DNA from: CAWHHZ01 sp963829355
Lineage (GTDB): Bacteria; Acidobacteriota; Thermoanaerobaculia; Gp7-AA8; JAHWKK01
DNA length: 64,000 nucleotides
Direction of reading: 5' to 3'
NCBI GenBank assembly: GCA_963829355.1
Contig: CAWHHZ010000016.1
Coordinates: 77,571-141,570, forward strand
Shown here: piece after piece, positions 56,460 through 64,000 of the stretch
Position numbering within the stretch: the stretch's first letter is position 1
How the letters are laid out: the number at the start of each line of letters is the position of its first letter
Position numbers and translations under genes: made by a program
The notes under the pieces: generated by a model
The model's input: only the letters and a program-made list of their open reading frames with translations
What the model was told of the DNA's origin: nothing
Database searches by the model: none

Positions 56460-58712
56460 TCACCGCGCCCGCTCGAACAGAAGAAGCGATGGAATGTTCG
56501 TTCCGGTCGTCATCTGATCACCACTGTGCGAGATGAGACGATACTCGCCGAGCGCCTCGAGAGGGACACATGTCACAAGCGGACTGAGACTGATCAATCG
56601 CCGCTCCATTCCTCCTCCGGTCCCAGCCTCGGCCGACAGCGCCGCGTCGTAGCTGTCGAACTGCTCGTAGGAAACGAGGCGCCGCTTTCCCTCGCTCTCC
56701 CTCGTATCGGCAAACGTGCCTACCCAGTATCGCGGTGCGTCCGGAGCGCGCCCCTGATACAGGTAGAGCCGAATCGCCAGAGTGCGAAAGTAGTCGGGAT
56801 AGAAGACATAGACGTCCTGCTCCGGCTGGCCTGGAGGTCTATAGCTGACGAGCTCGTAGAACCGCTCGACAGGCTCTCCACTCCATGTCGCGAGAGCCGG
56901 AAATCCTCCCTCCGTTCCCTCGCCCACTTCAGCTCCCGGAAGTACCGGCAGTCTGCCGTCCACCAGCAGGTAGCCCAGGTCGAGATCATCGGCAAGAGCG
57001 TCCGCACGAGCCGGGCTCGTCTCCAGATACAGCCGCGCCGCTGCCTGAGCACCCTCCTGCGTCGGATTCGCAATTGGCACCCGGTGGCTGATCGCCGTGA
57101 TCCAGTACCCCTGATCCCACCATCCACCGACGGAGTACGACGCGCGATCCGACTGGTTTTCGTAAGGACTGAGATAGCCGAAGCGGTCGAAAGGCTCCGG
57201 CGACTGCCTCTCCAGCTCCTCGTACACGGCCCGATGTGCAACGGGAAGTGCGAAGTACTGCCCCGCACGCGGCCAGACGGCGACGGCGCTGAAGCCGATC
57301 ACTCCCACCCACGCAGCCAGAGCCAGTCCTCGCCGCTCTTTCCACAGCCGCGAGATCCCGAGACCGAGCACCAGCGCCAGGCCCGCCTCTGCATAGTAGG
57401 CGAAGCGCACCTGGAACAGCATCGCCACAACCATCAGTAGCGACCAGACGATCAGGAGGATCTCGGCGTCAGCACGACGTCTGAATGATTCTCGCAACAG
57501 CCACGGAATGATCGCGACGAATATAATCCAGCTCAATCTCGCCTCGTTCCACAAAAATAATGGGGAATCGAGCGAGAACAGCGACGTCGCCTCCGATACA
57601 TAGACGGTCGAGCTGTCGACGAGCACCCTGCGGAAACTGTTCAGCAACTGCCGAACCGCACTCTCCGCAAGAAACCACGCCGCAATCGAGCCTACGGTCA
57701 CTACCAACGCTGCGAGAGCCACGAGTCGTGTCCGAGAAAGCGCGCGGACCCAGGCGCTCCGGGATGCCGTGAACAGTGCTGCGGACGCGAGCGCGATCAT
57801 CAGCAGTTGAGGAACCTGTGTGCGAACGGAGGGAGTGCTGTCCCAGAACGGCGTGATGAGTGCCGCTCCTCCAGCACAGATGACCGCGATCGCAGCCACG
57901 GCCCGGCTGGTGCGATCGCGAAACGGGGTGACGTATGTCGCAATCGCGAGGACCCCGACCCCCATGATCGCGCTTCTCCACGACAGGAAGTACAGGGCAA
58001 TGACGAGCGAGCCGGACACGAGGGCCGGCCAGAGCCTTTGAAAGGCATAGCGACTGCCCGGTTCGTCAGCACGGCCGTCCCGCCTGATGATGGATACGAT
58101 CACCGCGATTGCGGCAAGCGAGAGCACGACCTCCACTCCATGATGATCGAAGTATCCCAGCGATGTTCGTGCGAAGAACTGTCCCGGCGTGATCGCCAGA
58201 ACGAGCCCCCCCGTCACCGCTGCAAATCGGTCACGCAGGAACAGCAGAATCGCAAACGTGACGAGAACGCTCACTCCCCCGACGGCGGGGGGTATCCAGG
58301 CAGCGATCGCCGGTAGTGCATCGGCACCGCCCGACAAGGCAGCGAGTGAGGCCGCGAGAAATCCGAGACCGGGGGCGACAGGAACCTCCCCCATACGACC
58401 ATGAATCAGATACGGGTCGACCGCCATCCAGCTCGGGTAATTCGCGAGAAGGTGCTCGGCGAATCGCAGGTGGTACCACGGATCGACTTCCTGGAGTCGA
58501 ACACCACCGGCCGTGAAGATTGCGTCGGCGAGACGAACGGAGCGAAGTACGACAGCCAGTGCTGCGAGTGCAAGTGCGATCACGGCATCGCCAGCCGTCC
58601 ACGTGGCTGAACGTTGCTGATCCGCTGACTTTCGGCTCCCTGTTCTCAGTTCCCGGTCCCTCACGAACGCCGCGATACGGCGCACAACAGCGTAACCCGG
58701 AACGCGCCACAT
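56460..58712 (-). CDS. STT3/PglB/AglB-like oligosaccharyltransferase
   Basis: The roughly 750-residue polytopic membrane protein has the hallmark sites of single-subunit oligosaccharyltransferases: EVDPWYHLR at residues 75-83 (first acidic metal motif), GYFDHHGVE at 186-194 (second), a SEATS stretch near 373 in the external loop, and the sequon-binding WWDQGYW at 531-537 (WWDxG). About 11-13 membrane helices precede a soluble C-terminal domain. Such enzymes move a lipid-linked glycan to asparagine of exported proteins. The start is uncertain: residues 1-40 overlap low-complexity repeat-like DNA. Neighbours include a MurG-like glycosyltransferase and an ABC exporter. Confidence 0.87.
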   Translation of the reverse strand: MWRVPGYAVVRRIAAFVRDRELRTGSRKSADQQRSATWTAGDAVIALALAALAVVLRSVRLADAIFTAGGVRLQEVDPWYHLRFAEHLLANYPSWMAVDPYLIHGRMGEVPVAPGLGFLAASLAALSGGADALPAIAAWIPPAVGGVSVLVTFAILLFLRDRFAAVTGGLVLAITPGQFFARTSLGYFDHHGVEVVLSLAAIAVIVSIIRRDGRADEPGSRYAFQRLWPALVSGSLVIALYFLSWRSAIMGVGVLAIATYVTPFRDRTSRAVAAIAVICAGGAALITPFWDSTPSVRTQVPQLLMIALASAALFTASRSAWVRALSRTRLVALAALVVTVGSIAAWFLAESAVRQLLNSFRRVLVDSSTVYVSEATSLFSLDSPLFLWNEARLSWIIFVAIIPWLLRESFRRRADAEILLIVWSLLMVVAMLFQVRFAYYAEAGLALVLGLGISRLWKERRGLALAAWVGVIGFSAVAVWPRAGQYFALPVAHRAVYEELERQSPEPFDRFGYLSPYENQSDRASYSVGGWWDQGYWITAISHRVPIANPTQEGAQAAARLYLETSPARADALADDLDLGYLLVDGRLPVLPGAEVGEGTEGGFPALATWSGEPVERFYELVSYRPPGQPEQDVYVFYPDYFRTLAIRLYLYQGRAPDAPRYWVGTFADTRESEGKRRLVSYEQFDSYDAALSAEAGTGGGMERRLISLSPLVTCVPLEALGEYRLISHSGDQMTTGTNIPSLLLFERAR

Positions 58713-58768
58713 CGAAGATCTGGATCTCGAGCCACTCCGCGTCCGGACGGGGGACGTCGATGAGATGA

Positions 58769-58801
58769 ACCGCCTGCCGGTACAGAGTAACGGCAGGCGG
58801 T
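58769..58801 (-). terminator. Terminator-like hairpin between two leftward genes
   Basis: ACCGCCTGCCG (58769-58779) pairs perfectly with CGGCAGGCGGT (58791-58801) around an 11-base loop, 6 bases after the stop of the IPTL-CTERM gene. No clear T-run follows on the minus strand. It separates that gene from the oligosaccharyltransferase. Confidence 0.65.
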
Positions 58802-58806
58802 CGAGC

Positions 58807-60603
58807 TCAGACGCGCAGACGCAGGCCGCCCGCAACAGCCAGCAGCATTGCCATCACGATCAACATCCACTCGGATGCCGTCGGAATCGAAGCTGCCGGC
58901 AGGGGCGTGCCCGGACCACCTTGATCAACGATTACACCATCGACTCCGGTGTCATCACCCAGGACACCGTCAGCAAGGGAGAATCGGGCACGAGCCACCG
59001 TCGCACCGTCCACCGAGGTCGTGTCGAATGTGACGCCAGGCAGCTCGTACCACTTCGTCGTGAGCGCCTGTCCCGGCTCCTCAGGTCCGTATTTCCAGTA
59101 GCCGACTTCTGCGGTCCATCCGGCTCCCGCGTGGTAGAGAATGTCGAGATCCGCAGCAGAACACGGGATCAGAAACTCCACCAGCGCGTATGGAAACACT
59201 CTCGGAGCGGTCGGAAGCGCACTTGTCGCAATCGCCTCCACGTCTTTCAATTCACAAGTCGCGATGAGCGTCATCCAGCCATTCCCGTTCGCCGTCGGGA
59301 GCGTGACCACATTCGCCTGCGTCGAATCGGGTGTTCCATCATCGTTACCGTCACCGCCGTTCGGCCCGGCATCCTCGGTTTCGTCCGAGACCCCGTCACC
59401 GTCGAGATCGGCTGTCATGACAACCTGCTCATCATTGGAGAACTCGGACGTATCGCCGGTGCTGAGACGAGTGATCGTGCTGTTGACGTAGTGCCCGGCC
59501 GTCACGGGTGTCGGGAATGTCACCCCGTAGGTTGCGACACCCGCTCCGCTGGTCGTGATCGTCGTCTCACCGAGGAAGGTCCTTCCCTGCCGCTCCGCGA
59601 CTGGGTTTGAGAAAAACTGCACGAGGTAATCGCCGTCACCACCATTGACATATTCGAACGACACTCCGGTCTGGGTCGACGAGCTGACCGCTTCAGTGAT
59701 CAGTGGAGGCTGCTGCTTGTTGTTGGAACCCGCAGTTGCAAAGAAAATCCCGGCGGCATTCCCATGGAATGAATTGTTGAGAATCGTGATGCCTTTCGCC
59801 GGGGGCAGAAACGAGGTGTTCGCCAGGAGCACGCCGTAATCACGATTCGTGAACGTATTACCCGCCTCCGTTCCGATCAGGGAACCCTTGATCCCTTGTT
59901 CGACGAAAACGCCCGCGGTGTCACTACTCGTCACGTCATGCAGGCCGAAGAAATTTCCGTCGATCCTGGTGCCAGTACTGGAGTTCCCAAGGACCACGCC
60001 GCGTGCGACCTTACCGAACTGATTGCCATCCTCCGGGCCGGCACCACCGACGATCGAGTCACTCCCATACCGGACGTAAATTGCGATGTCCCGCTCGGGG
60101 TCGGTCGCGTCCGCACTGAATGAGCAGCCGGCGATCTTTGCCCGGTCGTCCCATAGATCGAGATACAGGTTCGCAAAGGCAAGTCCTCGAATCTCGACGT
60201 CAGGTTCATAAATTCTTATTGGGTACGGTCCGCCGGTACTATCAACAAAGATCTTCACGACGGGCGAGCCAGCGTAACCAGTCTGAGTCGTGCCATCAAT
60301 CGTCACGGCCTCGGTCATGTAAGGCACAACGGAGAGATCAATCACATGAGGTCCGGCACCGGGAATGTCGAACTCGATCGTGTCAGCGCCAGCGTTGCCA
60401 TTTGCGTCGTTGATAGCTTTGGCGAACGATCCCGCAACGACGCCGCCGTCTGTATTCGTGACGACATAGGTAGCCGCGCCGCTCATCTGCGCCGGAATCA
60501 ATGCGAGAGCACCCACCAGAAGGAATCGGATGAATGCGGAAGCTCCTCTCGTCTTCGAGAGAGCGAAAATCGCTCGTGCCAGCCTCGTACTTTGCCCCGT
60601 CAT
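58807..60603 (-). CDS. Surface beta-helix protein with IPTL-CTERM sorting signal
   Basis: The 598-residue protein has an N-terminal signal (FIRFLLVGALALIPAQMSGA), a right-handed beta-helix-like region rich in repeats such as IRGLAFANLYL, GVVLGNSSTGTRIDGNFFG and ITILNNSFHGNAAGIFFA, a calcium-binding thrombospondin-3-like stretch (DLDGDGVSDETEDAG), and the C-terminal sorting signal IPTASEWMLIVMAMLLAVAGG followed by LRLRV. IPTL-CTERM proteins are handled by an exosortase (XrtH type) encoded elsewhere. ATG 60603 is used; a GTG just before it is better spaced from GGAGG. It is a candidate substrate for the neighbouring oligosaccharyltransferase. Confidence 0.87.
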   Translation of the reverse strand: MTGQSTRLARAIFALSKTRGASAFIRFLLVGALALIPAQMSGAATYVVTNTDGGVVAGSFAKAINDANGNAGADTIEFDIPGAGPHVIDLSVVPYMTEAVTIDGTTQTGYAGSPVVKIFVDSTGGPYPIRIYEPDVEIRGLAFANLYLDLWDDRAKIAGCSFSADATDPERDIAIYVRYGSDSIVGGAGPEDGNQFGKVARGVVLGNSSTGTRIDGNFFGLHDVTSSDTAGVFVEQGIKGSLIGTEAGNTFTNRDYGVLLANTSFLPPAKGITILNNSFHGNAAGIFFATAGSNNKQQPPLITEAVSSSTQTGVSFEYVNGGDGDYLVQFFSNPVAERQGRTFLGETTITTSGAGVATYGVTFPTPVTAGHYVNSTITRLSTGDTSEFSNDEQVVMTADLDGDGVSDETEDAGPNGGDGNDDGTPDSTQANVVTLPTANGNGWMTLIATCELKDVEAIATSALPTAPRVFPYALVEFLIPCSAADLDILYHAGAGWTAEVGYWKYGPEEPGQALTTKWYELPGVTFDTTSVDGATVARARFSLADGVLGDDTGVDGVIVDQGGPGTPLPAASIPTASEWMLIVMAMLLAVAGGLRLRV

Positions 60604-60780
60604 CACTCGTCCAACCTCCATAATGATCCCCAGCGGATCTCGTCCTCTCGAAACGCCGTGTCCCAGTTCAAGCAAGCCTGTCGCGACGAAGCCTGAACAA
60701 ACGTACCGCGACTCCATCCCAAATCACCTTAGTTTTCACAACTCGACAAGTCAATAAATCTGACCCTGAAACTGGCTGCA

Positions 60781-61848
60781 TTACCCGCGCAAATCGAGCA
60801 CAGCCTCAGCGATGAGCCCAGCGCTCCCCCGCCGTCCGAGGAAGGAGACTCTGCGACTCATCTCCGCCAACCTCTCCCGACCCAGAATGCGTTCGAGCGC
60901 GACCACGACCTCGTCCACTTCCCACCCGAGCTCAGTTCGTACCACGGCTCCTCCCGCCGCTTCGAACAGGTCCGCATTTCGTGCCTGATGGTCCTCGGAT
61001 GCCGACGCCAGCGGGATGAGAAGGGACGGCATGCCCAGCAGCGCCAGCTCACTGAGTGTCGATGCTCCGCTTCGCGCCACTACGAAGTCTGCTTCCGCAT
61101 AGAGATTGCCGATCTCCGAAACATGGGACGGGATGCTGACGTCGATTCCTTCATACGAACGACGCACGGCTTCAGTGCGATTCGCTGCCGCGACATGCAC
61201 CACGCGGATGCGCCGGCCAGCAGCGACTCCGTTCAGAACCGGCGGGACGTTCTCATCGATGAACGACGATGATCGATGGGTATCGCCCAGTACGAGAATA
61301 CGGACCAAATCGTGCGGTGCCGGCCTTCGCTTCACAGTCTCGATCGACGGCCGGATTGGAATCCCTGTCTTCCGGCATCTGGGGTCATCTCCCGCCCACT
61401 CGGTGAGCTGCCCCGTGAAGATCAGGTCGGCGAATCGGTTGGTCACGCGATTTGCCAGTCCCGGCTCGGCATTCATTTCCAGAATGGCAGCAGGAACCCC
61501 GGAGTGACGCGCGGCGAGAATCGGCGCGATCGAGCCGTAGCTGCCAAATCCCAGCACCACGCCGATGTCGAGTCGCCGCAGCATCTCGATCCCCCGGAAG
61601 GCCGAGGCCGCAGTTGATATCAGCGAACGTATCCTTCGCGCAGGAGCCGCGAGCTGCCAGGGACCGGCCGCGAGCTGGAGAGTCCTGAAGCCTTCGCCTC
61701 TGATCGTCTCCGCATATCGCTCGTCCGGCAGGGCGACCATTGGCTCCTCCCCCATCACCCTCAAGGCATGCCCTACCGCGATCGCCGCGTAGATATGCCC
61801 TGCGGTACCGCCGGTTGCGAGCAGAACGCGTCGAGATTCAGTCGACAT
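60781..61848 (-). CDS. MurG-like glycosyltransferase (GT28 family)
   Basis: The 355-residue protein has the MurG N-terminal glycine loop ATGGTAGHIYAAIAV at residues 11-25, VVLGFGSYGSIAPILAA, AILEMNAEPGLANRVTNRFAD (lipid-side motif), and the C-terminal ARSGASTLSELALLG and DHQARNADLF used for UDP-GlcNAc binding. The usual GGSQGA loop reads LGDTHRSSS instead. It lies away from any cell-division/wall cluster. It may be the true MurG or, given the altered loop and neighbours, a paralogue acting on another lipid-linked glycan. Confidence 0.8.
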   Translation of the reverse strand: MSTESRRVLLATGGTAGHIYAAIAVGHALRVMGEEPMVALPDERYAETIRGEGFRTLQLAAGPWQLAAPARRIRSLISTAASAFRGIEMLRRLDIGVVLGFGSYGSIAPILAARHSGVPAAILEMNAEPGLANRVTNRFADLIFTGQLTEWAGDDPRCRKTGIPIRPSIETVKRRPAPHDLVRILVLGDTHRSSSFIDENVPPVLNGVAAGRRIRVVHVAAANRTEAVRRSYEGIDVSIPSHVSEIGNLYAEADFVVARSGASTLSELALLGMPSLLIPLASASEDHQARNADLFEAAGGAVVRTELGWEVDEVVVALERILGRERLAEMSRRVSFLGRRGSAGLIAEAVLDLRG

Positions 61849-61915
61849 CGGGCGCAGTGTAGCGTCAGATCAGAATCTGAGCGAACAGTTGCCTCCGTCG
61901 ATTGGCGGACACTGC

Positions 61916-63649
61916 ATGAACCGTCATAATCGCCCGCCGATGCTTCGCACTCTCGCCCAATGCTTTCGCTATCTGTCGTCACGACTGAAGAGGCGATGGC
62001 TCGCTCTCGCGGTCCTGCTCGCCGTGATCTCGCTCGCGGAGCTCGCCGCGGCGGTCGCCCTGTACCGGTTCCTGGGAGGTGAGATCCAGACGATCGGGCT
62101 TGATCACGCAGGCACGGGAGCATTTTCGAGACCGTTCACTCTCGTCATCGTCATATTTGTCGGCAAGAGCGTTCTCGGAATCGCAGCATCGGCGATGCGT
62201 GCCCGGCTGGTGGCGGACTCGACGCAAAGTATCTTCAGCGCACTGATCCGACGCGACATCGGACGCGAGCTCTCCGATTCTTCGTCGAGCTCGGCACAGC
62301 AGATCTGGCGGGCGATGGAAGTCTCCGACATCGCCTTCAGAATCGTTGCCTCATCCGGTGTGTCTCTCGCCGCCGAGGGACTCGCGGTGGTGGCGCTCGT
62401 CGCCGCAATGATCTGGGTCGCACCGTTCGCGGCGTTCGGTGCCACGATCGTGATCGGAGCCGTCTGTGCCGCTCTCCTGATCGGAACGCGCGGCATCACC
62501 TCCAGAGTTGGGGCCGAGAGTCACCAGCGATCGGGAGCACTCGCGGCGGCACTTCACTCGGTGTTCGGACTCAGGCGCGAAATACGGAGCAAGCGGCGTG
62601 AGGATCGTTTCGCCGATCTTCTCTCGGCTGTCCACAGCGAACGGGTGCGACCTCTCCAGAAGCATCTCTTTCTCCTGTCGTTCCCACGCCACGTCGTCGA
62701 GCTCAGTTTCGTCGCCGTTCTCGTTGCGATCGTGATTCTGATTGGAACGGCTGCGAGCCGCGAGGAGTTCGTCGCCCTGCTCGGGGTCTTTGCATACGCC
62801 GGATTTCGTCTCGTACCCGCTGCCAATCGAATCCTGTTTGCGGTCGATGAGATTCGCCATCAGCACGAAGCGATCGAGGAGCTCGAATCGTCATTGTCGA
62901 TCCCAGCGGATTCTCGTATCGCTCACGATGAGAAGCTCCTCGAGACAATCGTCGTCTCCGAGGTCACTCACCGCTACGATGAAGCCGACCAGGACGCCCT
63001 TTCCCACGTCGACCTCACGATCGAGCCCGGATCGCGAGTCGGGCTGCTCGGCCGAAGCGGTTCCGGAAAGAGCACCCTGATCAATCTGATCGGCGGGATT
63101 CTGGAACCCTCAGCGGGATCGATCATGATCGGAGAAGAGACTGCATGTGAATGGCTCGAGGGCGGTGGCAGACTCGGACTCGTTCCACAAGGCTCACTGC
63201 TCCTCGACGGAACGATCCGTGAGAACGTCGCTTTCGGACACCCCGCGAACGACGAGATGCTTCAGCGATCGATCGAGACGGCAAGACTTCGGGAGATGAT
63301 CGACTCACTCGCCGAGGGGATCGACACTCCCGTCGGCGAACGCGGCTGGCGAATCTCCGGAGGAGAACGCCAGCGGATCGCAATCGCCCGTGCGATCGCC
63401 GACTCTCCCGACCTCCTTCTGCTCGACGAAGCGACGTCCGCACTCGATGAACCGACCGAACGGGAGATCCTCGAGAATCTCGACCGCAACTCCAGGCTCA
63501 CCATCGTCATCGCGGCTCACCGTATGCGAAGCCTCGCGATCTGCGACCGCCTGATCGTCCTGAGCGAGGGCCGCATCGTCGCCGAGGGCTCCCCCGCGGA
63601 GATATCCACCCACTCTCCCGAATTCCGCCGACTAACGCTCGAGAAGTGA
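61916..63649 (+). CDS. ABC exporter with fused membrane and ATPase domains (MsbA/PglK-like)
   Basis: The 577-residue half-transporter has six predicted membrane helices (first LALAVLLAVISLAELAAAVAL, last near residue 300) and a C-terminal ATPase with Walker A GRSGSGKS near residue 380, a variant signature ISGGERQRIAIARA near 480, Walker B LLLLDEATSALDE and H-loop AAHRMRS. The layout fits lipid or glycolipid flippases; beside an STT3-like enzyme a PglK-type role (flipping a lipid-linked glycan) is plausible but inferred. ATG 61916 is chosen; other in-frame ATGs are near. Confidence 0.87.
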   Translation: MNRHNRPPMLRTLAQCFRYLSSRLKRRWLALAVLLAVISLAELAAAVALYRFLGGEIQTIGLDHAGTGAFSRPFTLVIVIFVGKSVLGIAASAMRARLVADSTQSIFSALIRRDIGRELSDSSSSSAQQIWRAMEVSDIAFRIVASSGVSLAAEGLAVVALVAAMIWVAPFAAFGATIVIGAVCAALLIGTRGITSRVGAESHQRSGALAAALHSVFGLRREIRSKRREDRFADLLSAVHSERVRPLQKHLFLLSFPRHVVELSFVAVLVAIVILIGTAASREEFVALLGVFAYAGFRLVPAANRILFAVDEIRHQHEAIEELESSLSIPADSRIAHDEKLLETIVVSEVTHRYDEADQDALSHVDLTIEPGSRVGLLGRSGSGKSTLINLIGGILEPSAGSIMIGEETACEWLEGGGRLGLVPQGSLLLDGTIRENVAFGHPANDEMLQRSIETARLREMIDSLAEGIDTPVGERGWRISGGERQRIAIARAIADSPDLLLLDEATSALDEPTEREILENLDRNSRLTIVIAAHRMRSLAICDRLIVLSEGRIVAEGSPAEISTHSPEFRRLTLEK

Positions 63650-63847
63650 GTCGTTCCTTTGCCAACTGCAGCGGTGAGCTCCCCGGACACTGAGACGGCA
63701 GGGCTTGTGTCGGGCGGTCGATTCGCCTACCGTTCATCGTGGACCCGGCACTCCCGCCGGACCACCTTCGCTCAACACCAACATCGAGAGCTCCCACACG
63801 CGACGCTCCGGTGAAACTTTCAGCCGACACACATGAGGAAGACACGT

Positions 63848-64000
63848 ATGAGAAACGCCGCCAGCTCGATCGCAACGATCGTTCTCGTCATGGCAATCGG
63901 ATGCACCACGACTACTCCCGTCGTTCAGGAAGATGTCTCGGCGAACCCGGCTGCTCAGGAGGATGTCATCACAGATTACGATTCCAACCCTCTGCTCGCC
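63848..64000 (+). CDS. Lipoprotein, N-terminal part (possibly M3 peptidase)
   Basis: The frame starts at ATG 63848 and runs off the window. It encodes a lipoprotein signal (MRNAASSIATIVLVMAIGC, with the lipobox ending in Cys19), then TTTTPVVQEDVSANP and DYDSNPLLA. The ending NPLLA resembles the start of mature M3-type peptidyl-dipeptidases, but too little is visible to be sure. The 198 bases before it contain no gene or recognised signal. Confidence 0.6.
   Translation, partial: MRNAASSIATIVLVMAIGCTTTTPVVQEDVSANPAAQEDVITDYDSNPLLA

Overview
The window is about 60% G+C chromosomal DNA from a bacterium. The primary sigma factor, primase, ClpS/ClpA, a MurG-like enzyme and tRNA-Leu mark it as chromosome rather than plasmid. 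The mix of a MacAB-type exporter, S9 and PKD-bearing M36 secreted proteases, an ECF sigma/anti-sigma pair, a Ser/Thr kinase with a sensor-like C-terminal half, an IPTL-CTERM protein and very many intergenic palindromic repeats resembles genomes of Acidobacteriota (for example the Thermoanaerobaculia). That placement is inference from gene content only.

Layout. 0-5 kb: leftward MacAB-like efflux operon (membrane fusion protein, two permeases, ATPase). 5-10 kb: dnaG and rpoD, a strong terminator, then a promoter-to-terminator unit of about 320 nt with no convincing protein (candidate structured RNA), then tRNA-Leu(TAA). 10-20 kb: acyl-CoA dehydrogenase, SDR, class V aminotransferase, ankyrin protein coupled to an MscS channel, secreted S9 peptidase, and a penicillin acylase remnant with two deletions. 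20-29 kb: GGDEF-EAL protein, clpS-clpA, a receptor-like Ser/Thr kinase. 29-35 kb: an amidase remnant containing a MITE-like element, a larger palindromic element, an ABC-F ATPase, an ECF sigma/anti-sigma operon, a GAF-PAS sensor and a copper-storage protein. 35-39 kb: an HDAC-family deacetylase overlapping a gene that fuses an ATP-grasp ligase to a DmpA/P1-type peptidase. 39-48 kb: paired CBS proteins, YaeQ, DUF1697, a nickel-transporter-like protein, an M36 metalloprotease, a cyclic-2,3-diphosphoglycerate-synthetase-like protein and an SGNH hydrolase. 48-56 kb: a large unrecognised protein, D-aminoacylase-like amidohydrolase, RNase HI, MpaA plus a Glu/Asp racemase (murein peptide recycling), a thermonuclease and an amidohydrolase remnant. 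56-64 kb: an STT3/PglB/AglB-like oligosaccharyltransferase, an IPTL-CTERM surface protein, a MurG-like glycosyltransferase, an ABC exporter and the start of a lipoprotein.

Three features stand out. First, intergenic space is saturated with repeats: two families of long imperfect palindromes (arms reading TGTCATCCTGAG or TGTCATTCCGAA), locus-specific runs of roughly 8-bp tandem units, a 0.18-kb MITE-like insertion with 21-bp inverted ends, and two copies of a 0.27-0.32-kb element with 30-bp inverted ends and internal hairpins, nested in the palindromes. Second, four otherwise normal genes (dnaG, the kinase, the ABC-F ATPase, the M36 protease) contain eight single-base frame breaks, all of the same polarity (one extra base), none in a homopolymer. 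Third, the ligase-peptidase fusion beside an amidohydrolase, and the oligosaccharyltransferase neighbourhood, are the best candidates for unusual biochemistry. No CRISPR array, rRNA, prophage, integrase or recognisable anti-phage system was found.
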